Source: Ophiura sarsii | Lineage: Eukaryota > Echinodermata > Ophiuroidea > Amphilepidida > Ophiuridae | Assembly: GCA_035610835.1 (NCBI GenBank) | Contig: CM069441.1 | Coordinates: 100,871,606 to 100,935,605 of the forward strand | Reading direction: 5' to 3' | Length of the DNA stretch: 64,000 nt | Shown here: positions 33,847 to 46,683 of the stretch, in pieces | How the letters are laid out: the number at the start of each line of letters is the position of its first letter | Numbering within the stretch: the first letter of the stretch is position 1 | Made by a program: the position numbers and the translations under genes | The notes under the pieces: model-generated | Seen by the model: the letters and a program-made list of their open reading frames with translations, nothing else | Told to the model about the DNA's origin: nothing | The model's database searches: none

Positions 33847-35252
33847 TAAATCTTTTGATCTTTTGTAGGTATGGGGTGTTCAGGGAGGGGATAATCATAT
33901 GGGTGGTGTGGTAGATTTCATGCACTTTACATTAGCATATCACTTCCCTTTGACTAGTACACCCTGAAAAAAGGTCTTCCTCAAACTTTTATATCACTAA
34001 TAATGTTATTAAGACTTGTACTTTTACTATCAAAATATTTTCAAATTTGAAATTATAATTCAAAGGAAACAGCGATTATAGATGTAAAAAGAAAATCTCT
34101 GTTTTTAAACAACTTGTAATTGGATCTGGTGTGTAAAGTTAGGATATGACAAACGTTATCTACATATAAGCTTGAAGGTGTTACAAAAATCATCCAATAT
34201 TTAATACAAATCTTCAATGTCTGCTTGGTGGTGTCGATAAAAAGTGTCAAATAAAATGTATCTAAAGATATCATATCAAATATATAAGGTGCAGTTTGTA
34301 TTTGCACTCATCAGGCAACACTTAAGCACTCGTCAGACAAATAAAAAAAACTTGTCATGATATATTGAGCACTTATCCAGCCGTATCATATTGATACTTT
34401 TATCTTGTGTAAATTTGCATAATGTTAAAAAATCTGTAATAAATTATCCCGAACAAACAAATACGGAACCAAAAAACAACAACAGACCGTACTGAGAGGT
34501 CTGTCAAGCCATCATACATACAACAAAGTTTTATTTTCGTTGCCATATCTATGTAACTTCATTCAATGTTTAACACCCACTGATTGAAACCGACAAATGT
34601 TTTTGAAGTCTTTCAACATCCTTGTCTATTTAGAAAGGTCAGTGGACATGCTACTTAGAACCAGATACTTGATGTTGTTTTCTTACAAATTGCCTTTTAG
34701 GACATCCGGCCGCCAAAATAAACACAGTCAATCCCGCTTGAACACATTCTACTCTGCCGCATGTATTGGATTAAAGGCATATTATGCGACCTTTTTCATT
34801 TTTTGTTGTCAAAATTACATTTATAACCATGAAACTAAAATATCCTATATAAGTTACATCGTGCAATACTTTTCCTAATTACTTCAAAATCAGGTTTTGA
34901 AATAAGTTATCCTGGTACCAGAACAGGTGATTTTCTGAATACTTTTTTTGTTCTTAAATAGAATTCCATGGTTTGACACGGTGTTAACACCGTTTACAGT
35001 GTTTCCGATTACGACCGCAATTGTACACAAGTGAGAACACCCCTACAGAATGCTATATGATGAAAATTAAAACAAATAATTATGTTGAATATTTTTACTG
35101 AAAATACAGTCAAAGTAGATTTATGAGTCCAGGAAAGTCTTTCCTGATAGTCAAACTTCATTGTAGGAGAGAGAAAAAATATGTGCACAATTTTGAAAAA
35201 GATCACATAATTTTGCTTTAATACCTATAACCTTCACAAAAACCATTGAAAA
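33847..35252. other. No gene; one repeat fragment
   Basis: At about 34478-34505, cagaccgtactgagaggtct is the right end of the CTGACCCTAC repeat family (see 26955 and 43583). The rest is unassigned AT-rich DNA with short frames. Confidence 0.45.
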
Positions 35253-35350
35253 AGGATATTCCATTTAAAATCCACACCCCCTTATGGAATGGAAGATATT
35301 ACCTTAATCTTTCACACAGGGAGGGTGAATTTCAAATGAGATAGCCAATT
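35253..35350. mobile_element. GGCTATTCC foldback MITE, copy 3 (half element)
   Basis: Keeps the left arm (atattccatttaaaatccac, accttaatcttt, gggagggtgaatttcaaat) and ends gatagcca. The right half is missing. Confidence 0.6.
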
Positions 35351-35654
35351 GCACTGAACATCATTACTTTTGATTTGATGATTTTCAATGCGCCATACCA
35401 AAGTCCATGCTATACACATTTTAAGTGCTTGTCTTCTGTAACTGTCTAAAATATATGGGTGGCAGCAGGTATTTGGTAAATGACACTCTGAAACGATTGT
35501 GTCTCAAAGACTAGATATCTCAAAGATAGATAGTTTAGACTTTAGATTTCAAAAGGTAAACATGTAATTCTCAATTTGAAAACATAAAATGCCTATAAAC
35601 ACCGTTACAAAATATTTGAAAGTTTTAAGTGGAAGCTGAACTACGGTGATTAGA

Positions 35655-35892
35655 TTAACACTTTTCACGCGGCTATTGGTTTTACCACATACAAAACACA
35701 TTTTTCAGAAACCTTTCTCAACTTTTAAGGTCTATCTCAAGGATTACTGAACCAGTATTAGGCATGTTTATACTTATTGTAATGCATTTCTCATGGTGAT
35801 TCCAAATATGGTAATGAAATTCAATAATTTTGACATTTTTGAAACATTTTGGAATTTTCGTCTGCTGACGCCTACCGCGTGTAAAGTGTTAA
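35655..35892 (-). mobile_element. TTAA-ended MITE family A, copy 4
   Basis: TTAA lies at 35655-35658 and 35889-35892. Left ACACTTTTCACGCGGC, right CGCGTGTAAAGTGTTAA. The internal palindrome is degraded (CGTCTGCTGACG). Confidence 0.8.
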
Positions 35893-37240
35893 GCCCAAAT
35901 ACAGATAAGCAAAACTGAACCTGTACAAGTATACTAAATTAACACAAAAATATCAGTGTGTGTAATTTTCATGATATTTTCAGGCAACGTCAAACAAACC
36001 ACATATTAAGCTATGCCCTCCTCCTACACCACACCAAAGTCTATTGATAAGACATATCTGGTCCATCAATTGACAAGACACACACACCGTGATCCTCCGG
36101 TTTTTTGTAAATTGAGCGATGATGCAGGCTGGGAGGGATGATCAATGATGGACTGTGGGTGATATCAGTGTCTGGATATGCTTGTTGTATGCATAGGTGC
36201 TATCATGCCACAGGGTGTTATATGGTTGTAGGGAGTTCCTGTCGGAACATTCACACCGCATGTGTTATGGGGGTGTATATTCAATGAAATAGTGATTTTG
36301 GAATGTGCTGCGAATTAAAGTCCTGGTTTCACCCTTCTATTAAACATATAACCTTTTTGAAACCTTTGTTTGTTTGTTAATCAATGGGTTTAATTTCAAA
36401 AAATGTGCCAAATTTATGAAAATATCACAAAAGTTTGACAAAACTTTCAAAGACTTTCAGTAAATTTGCGTACCTATTGACCAAAATGTATACAAACCTC
36501 AGCTCTGTGCAAAGCATTTTCCTCTTTTTCTTCAAATAGTATTGAATACTTGAATTAGCGTAAGATATAATGCTATCAGCACGTCCCTATAAAAATAATT
36601 GGATAAGCCCATCCCTGCCTCCACAAAAACTATTCCCACAACTAAGTCAGGATAATGTCAATTTGAAACACATCTTTAGAGCAAAATCAAATTAGTTTCC
36701 ATCCATTTCAATTCCAACCTCATGTGAAATGTTAGACAAACATCTTTGCGTCGACAGTTTTCATTAAGTCACGCTTGACACAAAACAGGAACATGTGAGC
36801 TATTCCAAGAGGAACAGTGGTATTAATTTGCTGTGTCGAAATGCAGCTTGTTCCATGTTTTTCTATGTCATAGCAGGTATATATTTAGCATGGTAGTGCC
36901 TCGTATTACAGTCTCAAGAAGTCATTAGTGTACTGAATACATGGGTCAAGTGTGTTGATAGCATATGGTAGTTATAGGATTTGTTGGATGATGTTGTTAT
37001 TACAATTACAAAAAGGGGGCACGATTGAGAAGCTTTTATATTAATAAATATTTCCATACAAAATTAAAAGGGAAAAACCAAATGAAAAATAGGGGGGGAA
37101 ATCTAACAATAACAGATGATCATTACTAGTATACTTTGTTTTCTGTTCCTACTTATGAAAAGCACAGCTAAAGCCTAAGTTGTATAACATCTATGCCCAA
37201 AAGCTTACAATTTTGAGGTTACTAACACATGTATTAGATA
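35893..37240. other. No recognisable feature
   Basis: AT-rich sequence. No repeat or gene is recognised. Confidence 0.5.
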
Positions 37241-38276
37241 TATCTACTGAAGATAGCAATTATAAATTACATACATTCAATGATGTATAGACATTACTAT
37301 CTATCAAAGATAGCAAAGATGTGGCTACTGAAGACAGCAATTATAGAATTACATTAATTCAATGATGAATAGACATTGCTATTTACCAAAGATAGCAAAG
37401 ATGTTACTGGAGACAGTGATTATAGAATTACATTCTACACACAATGATGTACAGATATTGCTATCTACCGAAGATAGCAAAGTTATTGCAAATAATTATT
37501 ACTTGAAAAGTTATCACATGTTACGATATCTACTAAAGATAGCAATATACATCTAAAGTGCATTCACTTAATGACACATTACAAACTGCTATCTACTGAA
37601 GATAGCAATGATATCCAAAATATAATTCACAATATATATATTAGGCCTATAGCAACCAGTCAAATTGCTCTCTACTGATGACAGTATTCATATTACTAAA
37701 AATATACTGAAGATAGCAATTATATCCAAAATATCATTCACAATTCAATATATTATACATTGCTATCTACTAAAGATAGCAAGCAGTGTCAAAATGACAC
37801 TACATTGCAAACTATTATCTACTGAGAATAGCAACTATACTTGAAATAGCAATCTAATTATGACACATAGATATCCACTGGAGAGATACGAACAGCCAAG
37901 GTTGGTGCATAGCTAACGATGACCAATTTGAAATCACTGCTTATACACAGTATCTAGTGGCCTTACAACATTGAATTGCATTTACACATGACCAAACACT
38001 TAGAATACATTACAAAATGCTATCTCCCGAAGATCCTCAATGACATACTGTAAAACCACTACATTTCGAGAGGGATTTAATTTCGCGAAGGATGTGGATT
38101 CGCAAAATGAAATACACACGAAATGGACAATTTTGCATTGCAATAACAGTATCATTTCCAAATTCGCAAAATGAAATGCCCTCTAAAATAGCAGCCATTT
38201 AAATTTGCTAAGTAAAGTAGCCGCGGAATTATAGTGTTTTGCAGTACTTATAAATTGCTATCTACTGAAGATAGCA
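37241..38276. repeat. Hairpin satellite array 2
   Basis: More than ten units carry TTGCTATCTAC(T/C)(G/A)AAGATAGCAA-type hairpins, for example 37376, 37458, 37587, 37759 and 38254, with half-units between (ctactgaagacagcaatt). The stem (GCTATCT / AGATAGC) is the same as in array 1, but the centre is CTGAA-like. Linkers repeat loosely (gaattacattaattcaatga, tatccaaaatat). The array is interrupted by a separate foldback at 38046-38246. More decayed than array 1. Confidence 0.7.
38046..38246. mobile_element. TA-flanked foldback MITE (CTGTAAAACCACTA) nested in array 2
   Basis: TACTGTAAAACCACTA on the left and TAGTGTTTTGCAGTA on the right form the inverted termini with TA at each outer edge, a Tc1/mariner-type signature. 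The interior has ttcgcgaagg and repeated attcgcaaaatgaaat (38099, 38162). It interrupts the hairpin array, so it is the younger feature. Confidence 0.75.
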
Positions 38277-40747
38277 TCATCCATCAATGCAGACGAGATA
38301 CCAATCAAACTACAGATGACAACTTACAAAGCAATGCCTCCATTACTGTAAAGTCTACCTTAATGTGTACAGACATCTTAACTATCCCAAATTTGTTTCT
38401 CAACAAGCATATTTTGTCAATCTGAACTATCTATTACACCATACACATATACTGGGCCACGGGTAAACAAATTAATCTTCTTGGGCAATCAGAAGCCCCC
38501 GACAGTGAAGAGTTTCAGCTCAATTAGCAGCTCCAAGGCGTTTTAAGGGGGTTTTCTAGCTTAGAACAGGTGCCTTATTCCGTACATGATGGAAGATAAG
38601 CAAACCTATCAGCGTAAACAAGGGGAACATTACAAGACATGGAGCCTGTGTGGAGGAAACATGATTTTACACTTACGTGCATTCAGTCAAAGTTGGAGAT
38701 GTAACCCCCTGAATATTTATGATAGCGCCTTTTTGGTAAGATGGAAAACATGCCCACCTATGGGAATGAATGTTCCACCACAAAATTAGCTCTGCTACAG
38801 AGCCCCTCTTAGTCCCACCCCTTCATCAACGTCTCCCCACCCCCCTCCCCTACACCAAGGCATGTCTTGCCTACACCAACCATACTCTCATATGTAATGC
38901 ACATCATACCATCATGTACAGACTATGTTCATGTACAGCCATAGCCAATCACTGGCACCAGTGGCCCAGTGACAATGACCAGACCAAAGACAAACTGCTC
39001 AATTAATACAATATAGCTCCCAGGTCACTGATAATCGAGGATTTGGCAGCCGCGTTAGAACACATCACACACAGCGATATGGACCATCTGGTGACTGCAT
39101 AGAGAGAGCGTTGGTAGATAATTGACCTGCTGAAGTGTTTCTAGAAATTGGATTCAAATACTAGTCATGGGAATTCTAGGCGATGCCAGCAGAGCTACCA
39201 CAAAATGGTTTAATATAAATAATTCAATTCAGACACTGTGTAAGCTTCATCTATTCCCACCTTGATAAGTTTAAAACCAAGAGAATAATCCATGGACATG
39301 TTTACGATGAACGTATCATACTAGTTCCTACCAATAAAGGTCTTTTACACATATCTACTGCACTGCATTGCTCCCTACAGAGAGATATCCTGAAGAACAG
39401 ATACTTTAATGGGTTAACACATACGACTGTGTAAACATGTGAAAACGTAATCAGCCCCAAACAGTGTCACAATAAAACCATATACCCCCTTTGGAAGAAC
39501 TCGTTACGAAGGAAGTTCACTCATCGCTGATCAAACAACTCAATGGCAAGGTCAACTTCTACTGAATGGAGTACGGTCTTCTCAGTTCTTTTGGTCTTAT
39601 ATTGACATTATCGATGAGAGAAATTGACAGAGACCGGCGGATGTTACAAACACCTATCTTGTCCTGGCTTCAGGCTCTTTGATGGGAAAACATGTATGAA
39701 GGGGAGGCTATATTTAGGTACACTCAATTGCAGATACTAATGGTTGGCTCAAGTATGTATTGACTGAGGAGGCAATACTCATCATTAAACACTATTCTGT
39801 TCATTCCAAGCTTATCTATAGGTTTGATATCAAGTAGTCTCTGATGTGAAGCTAAAATTAATCAAAACTTTTTTTTGCAACTTATTTTAAGGTATTCTCT
39901 ACAACTTTTATAGATCCTTTGTTTGCAAGACAAGGGTAACATGGCAATAGGAAAAATCCTAAATGTATCTGATTGTTCTTTTCTTTGCTTGTGTAAATGA
40001 GAACAAAGTATTGTTTTTTATTAAAGAGCAAAACATGTACATAATACTGATTGAAAAAGAGCCATAGAAATAAATAATTATTTTACAATCTATGCACGTT
40101 GTAATCTGCCATAGCCTGAATCTTTTCTGATCAACCTACGTTAATTTGTTGTTAACAACTTCCCTCAAATTGAGCTCTCCCTCCTCCAAACCACTGACTA
40201 TATTTTTGCAAAATCTTCCCTCCTTGATCATCCACACAGCATATCAATATTCCAAGTGACAGTTTCATTTGTGTTTTGCAGCCAAGACGAAGCCCCTGGG
40301 GAATGACTCAATGAACCATACCTACAAAAGTCCGGTAGGCACGTCATATTGACGTCATAGTATCCCAGGCCAGGCTTCCTCTTTTTTCTCTCGCTTCCAA
40401 TCGTTCATCGCTAATCCACCGGAATAAATGAAGCCGTACACACACTATACCTTATTGGGCCGTTTATAAACTAGACAATAATAGAAGTGATACTACTTTA
40501 AATTGACTTTTTTTCCAATAAATAAACTCGCCATATGGTATGGCTTCCTGGAACCTGAGCTTTTATTGGGTTTTGAACCATTGGTCAAAAGGCCTGAAGT
40601 GGAAGCATAATCTCGGTTCGCCTCACTGCCCAAACAAAACTCTGTAAATTTTTGTTTTGTTCAGAAGGGCAAAAGAACATTTAAGGTGACTACAAGAATT
40701 CGTATCCTTGTGGCACTGCCACTGAAAAAATCTCTACCATTTGTCAA
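38277..40747. other. No recognisable feature
   Basis: 2.5 kb with only short frames. 38790-38870 is C-rich (cccctcttagtcccacccct). I see no exon or repeat partner. Confidence 0.5.
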
Positions 40748-40997
40748 TTAACACTTTCATGTGGCAGGCGTCTGCAGACGACATTCCAAAATTTCACAAA
40801 ATGTTTCAAATATGTCAAAATTATTGAATTTCATTACCATAATTTGGAAACACCATGAGAAGTGCATTAAAATAAGAGCAAACATGCCTAATATTGGTTC
40901 AGTATTCCTTGAGATAGACCTTGATAGAAGTTGAGATAGGTTTCTGAAAAATCTGTTTTGTATATTTTCAACCCAATAGCAGTGTGGAAAGTGTTAA
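40748..40997 (+). mobile_element. TTAA-ended MITE family A, copy 5
   Basis: TTAA lies at 40748-40751 and 40994-40997. GGCGTCTGCAGACGACATT is intact. The right end is TGTGGAAAGTGTTAA. Confidence 0.85.
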
Positions 40998-41029
40998 GAT
41001 ACATGATACAAAGAGTCATAGTTAAAAAT

Positions 41030-41247
41030 CAGGGCTGGAACTTCAGATTTTGTTCAACCAGCCAGTCAGGCAGGTAACTCACAAAAATACCTGCCCGAGA
41101 GAAATTCCACCAGCCAGTGTAACTCTCTTACACTGTGAGTTTGAAAAACTGTACCCGCCAGTTGGGCAGGTACTTTTGTATATATCAGCTGCCCAATGCA
41201 AAATGTACCTGCAATGGGCAGGTGGGCGGGTCCTATTTCCAGGCCTG
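41030..41247 (+). mobile_element. CAGGGCTGGAA hAT-like MITE, copy 4 (both ends present)
   Basis: Begins CAGGGCTGGAACTTCAG and ends TTTCCAGGCCTG. It is flanked by gttaaaaat on the left and gttaaatg on the right, a likely 8-bp duplication with one indel. It is the uninterrupted reference for the split copy at 29688-30215. Confidence 0.75.
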
Positions 41248-41509
41248 GTTAAATGATTAATCCAAGTGATGAAAAATATCCCATAATACTTCACTTTCAT
41301 GATAACACTCACATGAACCACTTTGGAGAAATCCTTATCAAATACAATTCCATCCTATATTTCCAACTTTAAAGAATTAGCCCTGTTGAGGCCTACATGA
41401 TGATAAGCCTACTGCATCGTCTCTGCAACTGGTTTCCATCAAAGATATTTTAGGTTAATTAAATCAGACTTTTTAAATGTGAATCACTGTTAATTTACCT
41501 TGGAACATG

Positions 41510-41555
41510 TCAGGTTTGGTTATTCTCACTGATCAGGTTTGGTTATTCTCACTGA
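41510..41555. repeat. 23-bp direct duplication
   Basis: Two adjacent exact copies of a 23-base unit containing ggtttggttattctcactga. Confidence 0.85.
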
Positions 41556-41679
41556 TCAATGTTACTACTCTCCAATTGACAACATCACACATGTACAACA
41601 TAATTTACATGTGACATGCATGGGGTTGAATGTGACTAAACTTAATCACCTTAGAACAGGTGCGGTTTGGTATCTCTAA

Positions 41680-42175
41680 GAGCGTGTTTCTACTGGGGAA
41701 CTTAACGGTAATTACCACTAAGTTGCCCAGTAGAAACAGCCAGATAACGCTAATTAACGCTAATTAACGCTAAGTTTTCCAACGGCAAAAATCTGCACAA
41801 ACCATGTTCGTTATTGGTAATTAACGCTAAATTGCGCAGTAGAAACAGCCACCCGTTAAATCTTAACGCTAAGTTCTTATGACCCGGAAGTATACATGTG
41901 TTTTTGTTGTTAACCTGCAATATTAAAAGACAAGGAATGCGAAGGCAGACTTTTTCAGGTGGGGCGCCATTGTTGGTATAACCAAAAGGTTAAATGTTGT
42001 GGCCCATCGATTAGGACGCTAATAAACTGACGGTAACTTTTCGCGAGTAGAAACGGGGGGATTAAAAAGTTAGCGTTAATTACCGTTAAGTTAACCATGA
42101 AAGTAACAGATCAGTCTGTTACTTTCATGAGTTAACTTAGCGTTAACTTTGCAGTGCCCCAGTAGAAACATGCTC
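41680..42175. mobile_element. PIF/Harbinger-like foldback, 496 bp
   Basis: TAA trinucleotides flank both ends (41677-41679, 42176-42178). The termini are GAGCGTGTTTCTACTGGGG and, inverted, GAGCATGTTTCTACTGGGG, differing at one base. A TWA duplication with GAGCATGTT-like ends is the PIF/Harbinger pattern. The interior repeats TTAACGCTAA several times, has four CAGTAGAAAC-type boxes, and holds a perfect 15-bp hairpin at about 42098-42131 (CATGAAAGTAACAGA, loop TCAG). No transposase. Confidence 0.8.
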
Positions 42176-42189
42176 TAAGATATGAAAGA

Positions 42190-42265
42190 TGGGTATCATA
42201 TGGAGTTGGGTGTCACATGGTGTCACATGGACGTCACATGGGTATCATACAGGTAGCACATGGTA
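42190..42265. repeat. Short GTCACATGG tandem
   Basis: Three to four imperfect copies of tgtcacatgg / gtatcatatgg within 70 bases. Confidence 0.6.
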
Positions 42266-42718
42266 GAACAAGTTAGATGTGGTTATATATACTGAGATAT
42301 ATTGATGGTCGAATTTACTATGTTTTAAAATAAATAAAAAAATGTTTGTGCATCTACAATACATGTAGTGTCATAAATCACAATAAGGACATTTACATTG
42401 CATTACATTTGAAGTTAAACTGACTTGCTGATCTGTAATACCAGCACAAATCAAGAAAAAACATCCAATTTGCTGAAAATCAATTTCTTTCTGGTTTGTA
42501 ATTGCATGTGACCTATGCATAGTCCGTCCTATATGTATCCCTTTTCTGCACCTATTTATTTCAATGTCAATGGCTAATTCAATTGGGAATTTAATCAATT
42601 GTATAAAGATGCTGGCTTGAAATAAAATGGCTGACTGGCTGGCTGGCTGGCAAGACCGGATGGTGAAGTTAGACAAATTGTTACACTGCTAGCATCAGTA
42701 TAGCATGCGGCCCATTTA

Positions 42719-42906
42719 ATGGTATCTTCCAATTGAAATCCTTATACCCCCTGTGGCAGACATTACCATAATTAAGGGAGTGTATTTTTCAAATGTATAG
42801 CTGCCACCCATGCAGGTAAGCCCATTTGAAATCCACACTCCCTGTGGGGATGATTAAGGTAATGTCTGCCACAGGGGTGTAAGGATTTCAAATAGAATAG
42901 CCCAAT
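42719..42906. mobile_element. GGCTATTCC foldback MITE, copy 4
   Basis: The left arm starts at the edge of cccatttaatggtatcttcc, running into ttgaaatccttatacccc. The right arm is ggggtgtaaggatttcaaat followed by AGAATAGCCC. Arms of about 45 bases match through gtggcagacattacc / ggtaatgtctgccac. Confidence 0.75.
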
Positions 42907-43062
42907 GGTAATCCATGTCTGTTTATTTGAACATTTCTGGTTACGTCAATGGTCAATATGTATATATCACATAATCAGAACAGACACACTTCATCATATA
43001 GTATCTCATCCTGTACCATACTTGTTTGGTACATCATGCACTTACAGAAAAAGATAAAGTTG

Positions 43063-43393
43063 TTTATAATTCTGATATCTGTTCTTCACAATAACTTGCG
43101 ACTACATATACTGAAGATAACAACGTTGTACACTACCGAAACAAATAAAACCTAGCTCTTTATAATTCCGATATATTTTCTTTGTTTGAAATCACAAATA
43201 CCTTATAGCTATCTAATGAAGATAGCAGCAATGCTGTACACATATTGAAACAGAGAAAGCCTGTTTATAATTCTCATACATATTCTTTGAGTTTAAATCA
43301 CAAATAACAGACAGCTATATCTAATGAAGATAGCAATGTTGCGCACTAAATCAAAAATAACTTACGGTTATCTAATGAATAATAAAGATAACA
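43063..43393. repeat. Hairpin satellite array 3, period about 105 bp
   Basis: Three and a half units of the pattern tttataattctgatat ... gctatctaatgaagatagcaa: stems near 43108, 43206, 43314 and 43366. The stem (GCTATCT/AGATAGC) is shared with arrays 1 and 2; the centre is AATGA. Linkers differ from those arrays. Confidence 0.65.
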
Positions 43394-43582
43394 AATTTTG
43401 ACCACTCCTTAGTCAATTTGACCCTTTCGTTTTACGAGAGTATTAAGTCCAAATATATTACCCCATATATTGAATTATTATAACAGATATATATGAATAA
43501 AACAACTCATATACATGTACTTGAATAAGTTAATAATACGAGAGACAATCATCCTGAAGATTGGGTCCTTAGGGGACGGGGA

Positions 43583-43873
43583 AAAACCCTGTTTTACGGG
43601 CCCGACCAACACACGTTTTGTGTTGGGTTTTTTTTGATTTTTTTTTTTTAATATATTTTTTTAGATAAATTTGTCTTAAATCATGTAAAATCGGACATTT
43701 TTTTGCCGAAAATCTGTCAATATTTTTCTTTCACAAACTGTTAAAAAACTTCCAGATTTGTGCAGATTTTAGGTTAAAAAAAAAAAGAAAAAAAAGAAGA
43801 AAAAAAAAGAAGAAAGCCAGACCGACTGACCCTACTTTGACAGGTCTGCCGCCCGTAAAACAGGGTTTTTTCT
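43583..43873. mobile_element. Foldback with 18-20-bp perfect termini and A/T-rich centre
   Basis: AAAAACCCTGTTTTACGGGC on the left and GCCCGTAAAACAGGGTTTTT on the right (allowing the adjacent G) are exact complements. Inside the right end is gaccctactttgacaggtct, the mark of the family also at 26955. The centre is long T and A runs. Confidence 0.75.
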
Positions 43874-46478
43874 TCAATATGCATGCAACACTATGAGCTA
43901 ACATGCATCTCGACACCTTTGCCTACACCCTACGGTAAAACTATGCCGGAACTCAAAACCAGGCCAGACGAGACACCATCTTACCGTCAGCGTATAATAA
44001 TCTAGAGACAAGCATGGCCAATATACACCCGAAGGCGATCAATCGTTATAACAATATGCACGATCGACTACCTTGGGGGTAAATACAGACCATTAAAAGT
44101 GCACGGACTGAAACCTTCCCAACAGTGAATTGTATAGGTATTACCAAAGGCGTTAATGGAGAGCTGGTAAGAAATTTGGCAATTTCAGTGGGCAAAAAAC
44201 CTTTGGTTATATATAAGATGGCTGCATCCCCTCGTCAAATTATGGAGGGAATTGTGGACTGTTATGTGCACATTATGCACTGAAATACTTCATAGCCCCA
44301 TTTGTATATATCTAACTCCCAAGAAAGAAAGTATTTACTGACTTCTGACTTTTTATCCCCAATAAGGTGATTTTACACCTAAAAATGGTTCACCCCAACA
44401 AAATTGTGCCGTAATGTTGTATAGCATGTAAGCTTAACAGTGGCTCAACCCCTCTCCTGCACCATTGGACAGGCTATGTATATAAATAACTACAGACCTG
44501 GATGTCAAATGTTTGTGCACCATGCATTGAGCAAATGTTTGTGCACCATGCATTGAGATGACACTCCATACTAAATATTCAAGAGAGCCAAGAAAAATGG
44601 ATAATCTCACTTTTAATCAATGTTTTCTGTGATTTACCCTTACATGAAGAATTCAGATCTTAGCACCCCCTAACTAAACACCAGACATCAAACACAGTCC
44701 TTGGGATGCGTATATATTTCAGAGTCAGGGAGAAAGTGCTTTGAACCGTAAGACCCGATAGATCTATCAAATCTGATCAACTAAACAAACCTTACATATA
44801 ATTTGTTTGGGTTCCCCATTTCCGGTTTCGAATTGTAATCCAATTGACCCCAATTGCATTGCTTGCACAAGTTTGAACTGGTCATTTGCCCATGGGGAAA
44901 ATATCCCAATCTATTAAAAAACATCCATGTAAAGTAACATTCAATCTTGCTTTCTATCGATGAATGTTGAAACTGCATGTGAAATTACTATTCAGCATAA
45001 TAGCGATGCGTTTTAAAATTCTACCACCGGGCAAATTCCCTGCAAATTCCATTAGTCTAACTAGCGATTTGCCGGTCTGTATAATTATGTGTCTCAGATG
45101 AGTCTAGGACGAGTGTATGCATTACGCAAATTTGGGTAAATGTTGCTGATGGCCGAGTCCCAAATCTATTTATCACTTGACAAGATGTTGACCCAGCTTG
45201 GTTATTTCACTGGTCACGTTTATTGGTATTAGTACTTTATTAGCCAAATTTATACACACTGTGCGTTGATTTAATATCGTCCTTGGCAATATCTAAGTGT
45301 TGCTAACGCTTACGGGCAAAGATGCTCTTTTCATGGCGACGACTTGCCCAAAAGTAGCCCAATTTTTGTCCACAATGATTGAATTAAATAGGGCAAGTCG
45401 TTCAATTTATCGACCCTTGGCAACATTGGCAATGCCTTTTAATATTACGCCATAGATATCAAGTTAGTCATTATAGTGTCATGTGATCACTAGAATAAAT
45501 GGCAATTGACCTACTCTACAGCTATATCCTCACAATATAAAAGGGATATCAAATGCCGAAAGATGAAATTAAGATTGCACATTCGTCTGAGTGATGTTGG
45601 TGTCAAATTTCAAAATGGCGTTTATTACATTTTGGTATTAAGCTCATACAAAATATGTCTCGGTTACCCTTGACAATTTGCTGGCTTCACTACTCGTATT
45701 CACATCATGCTATATATACTATAAACATAAAAGTCACTTGCAATCCCCACTGACTATGCTGCAATCTACATTAATGTTAACAGCGTTATTTTATCAAAGA
45801 GTTTTGATTTCATTCATTTCATCATTTCACCATTCTATCTATTCATTTCTAGAAACACATATTTTCAAGTGCTCTAAAAACAAACACTGATCTATTTTTA
45901 TCTTGAATTCATTGCATGTTCTTTGCCACAGCTGTGCATTAGTGGAATAACAAACCGCGCATACCGGTATTTCAAGCTTAGAGCTAAACTTTAATCCATG
46001 AAGTCTCACATGAATTCAAACTGTCAGAACTTGATAAATGTCTTTTTTTCTAGCGTGTATGCTATAAACAGTCGTGCGATATAGTTTGTTGACGTTTTCA
46101 GAACTTTCATGCAGCTGTTTAGGATGGCCTGACGTTAATTAACATACGATCATATTATGCTTGTTTAAAGCAGCGCACGTATACTGATGGGTTAATAGTA
46201 ACACAGTTTTTATAGATAAATTCAAGTACAAGATCAAAGGTCAGAGACACTTGGTAAACGTTGTTAATTTAAAACCCATCCAGATTTGTTTGTCCATTTT
46301 CATCTTTACTCGACCAGAATCGTGCACAGAAGCATTTTTTAAAATGTAGCATGAAAATTTCCACTTTAACCCAAATCTTCCTCAACACTACAAATCACTA
46401 CACTGCTGATGGTGCGTGCCTCCCATTTCTATCTTGAAAGTTGTACCGTGATCAGGTGAAGAAAATCTTAAGACTTTC
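43874..46478. other. No gene; two small repeats
   Basis: Holds a 26-bp exact duplication at 44506-44557 (caaatgtttgtgcaccatgc) and an inverted pair CGACTTGCCC / GGGCAAGTCG at about 45340-45412. Short frames only. Confidence 0.5.
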
Positions 46479-46479
46479 C

Positions 46480-46636
46480 AGTGGCGCTATCAGTTAGGTG
46501 TCGGACTTCCACGCGGGTGACCCGGGTTCGATCCCTGGTGCTGGCGCAGCCTGATTTTCCCCACAAATTTGTCCCCTTTTCTCCCCTGATAGTGTTATTC
46601 CAAAAAAAGCTGCACAGGGAGTTCTGGTTAAAATAC
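46480..46636 (+). mobile_element. tRNA-derived SINE, copy 2
   Basis: The head has a B box (GGGTTCGATCCC, 46523-46534) and a degenerate A box (tatcagttaggtg). The body ctgattttccccacaaattt / ttctcccctgatagtg matches the SINE at 25841. It ends agttctggttaaaatac. Confidence 0.7.
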
Positions 46637-46683
46637 ATCATCATATGATAGACCAAAACTACTCAACATTTAATATAAGGATA

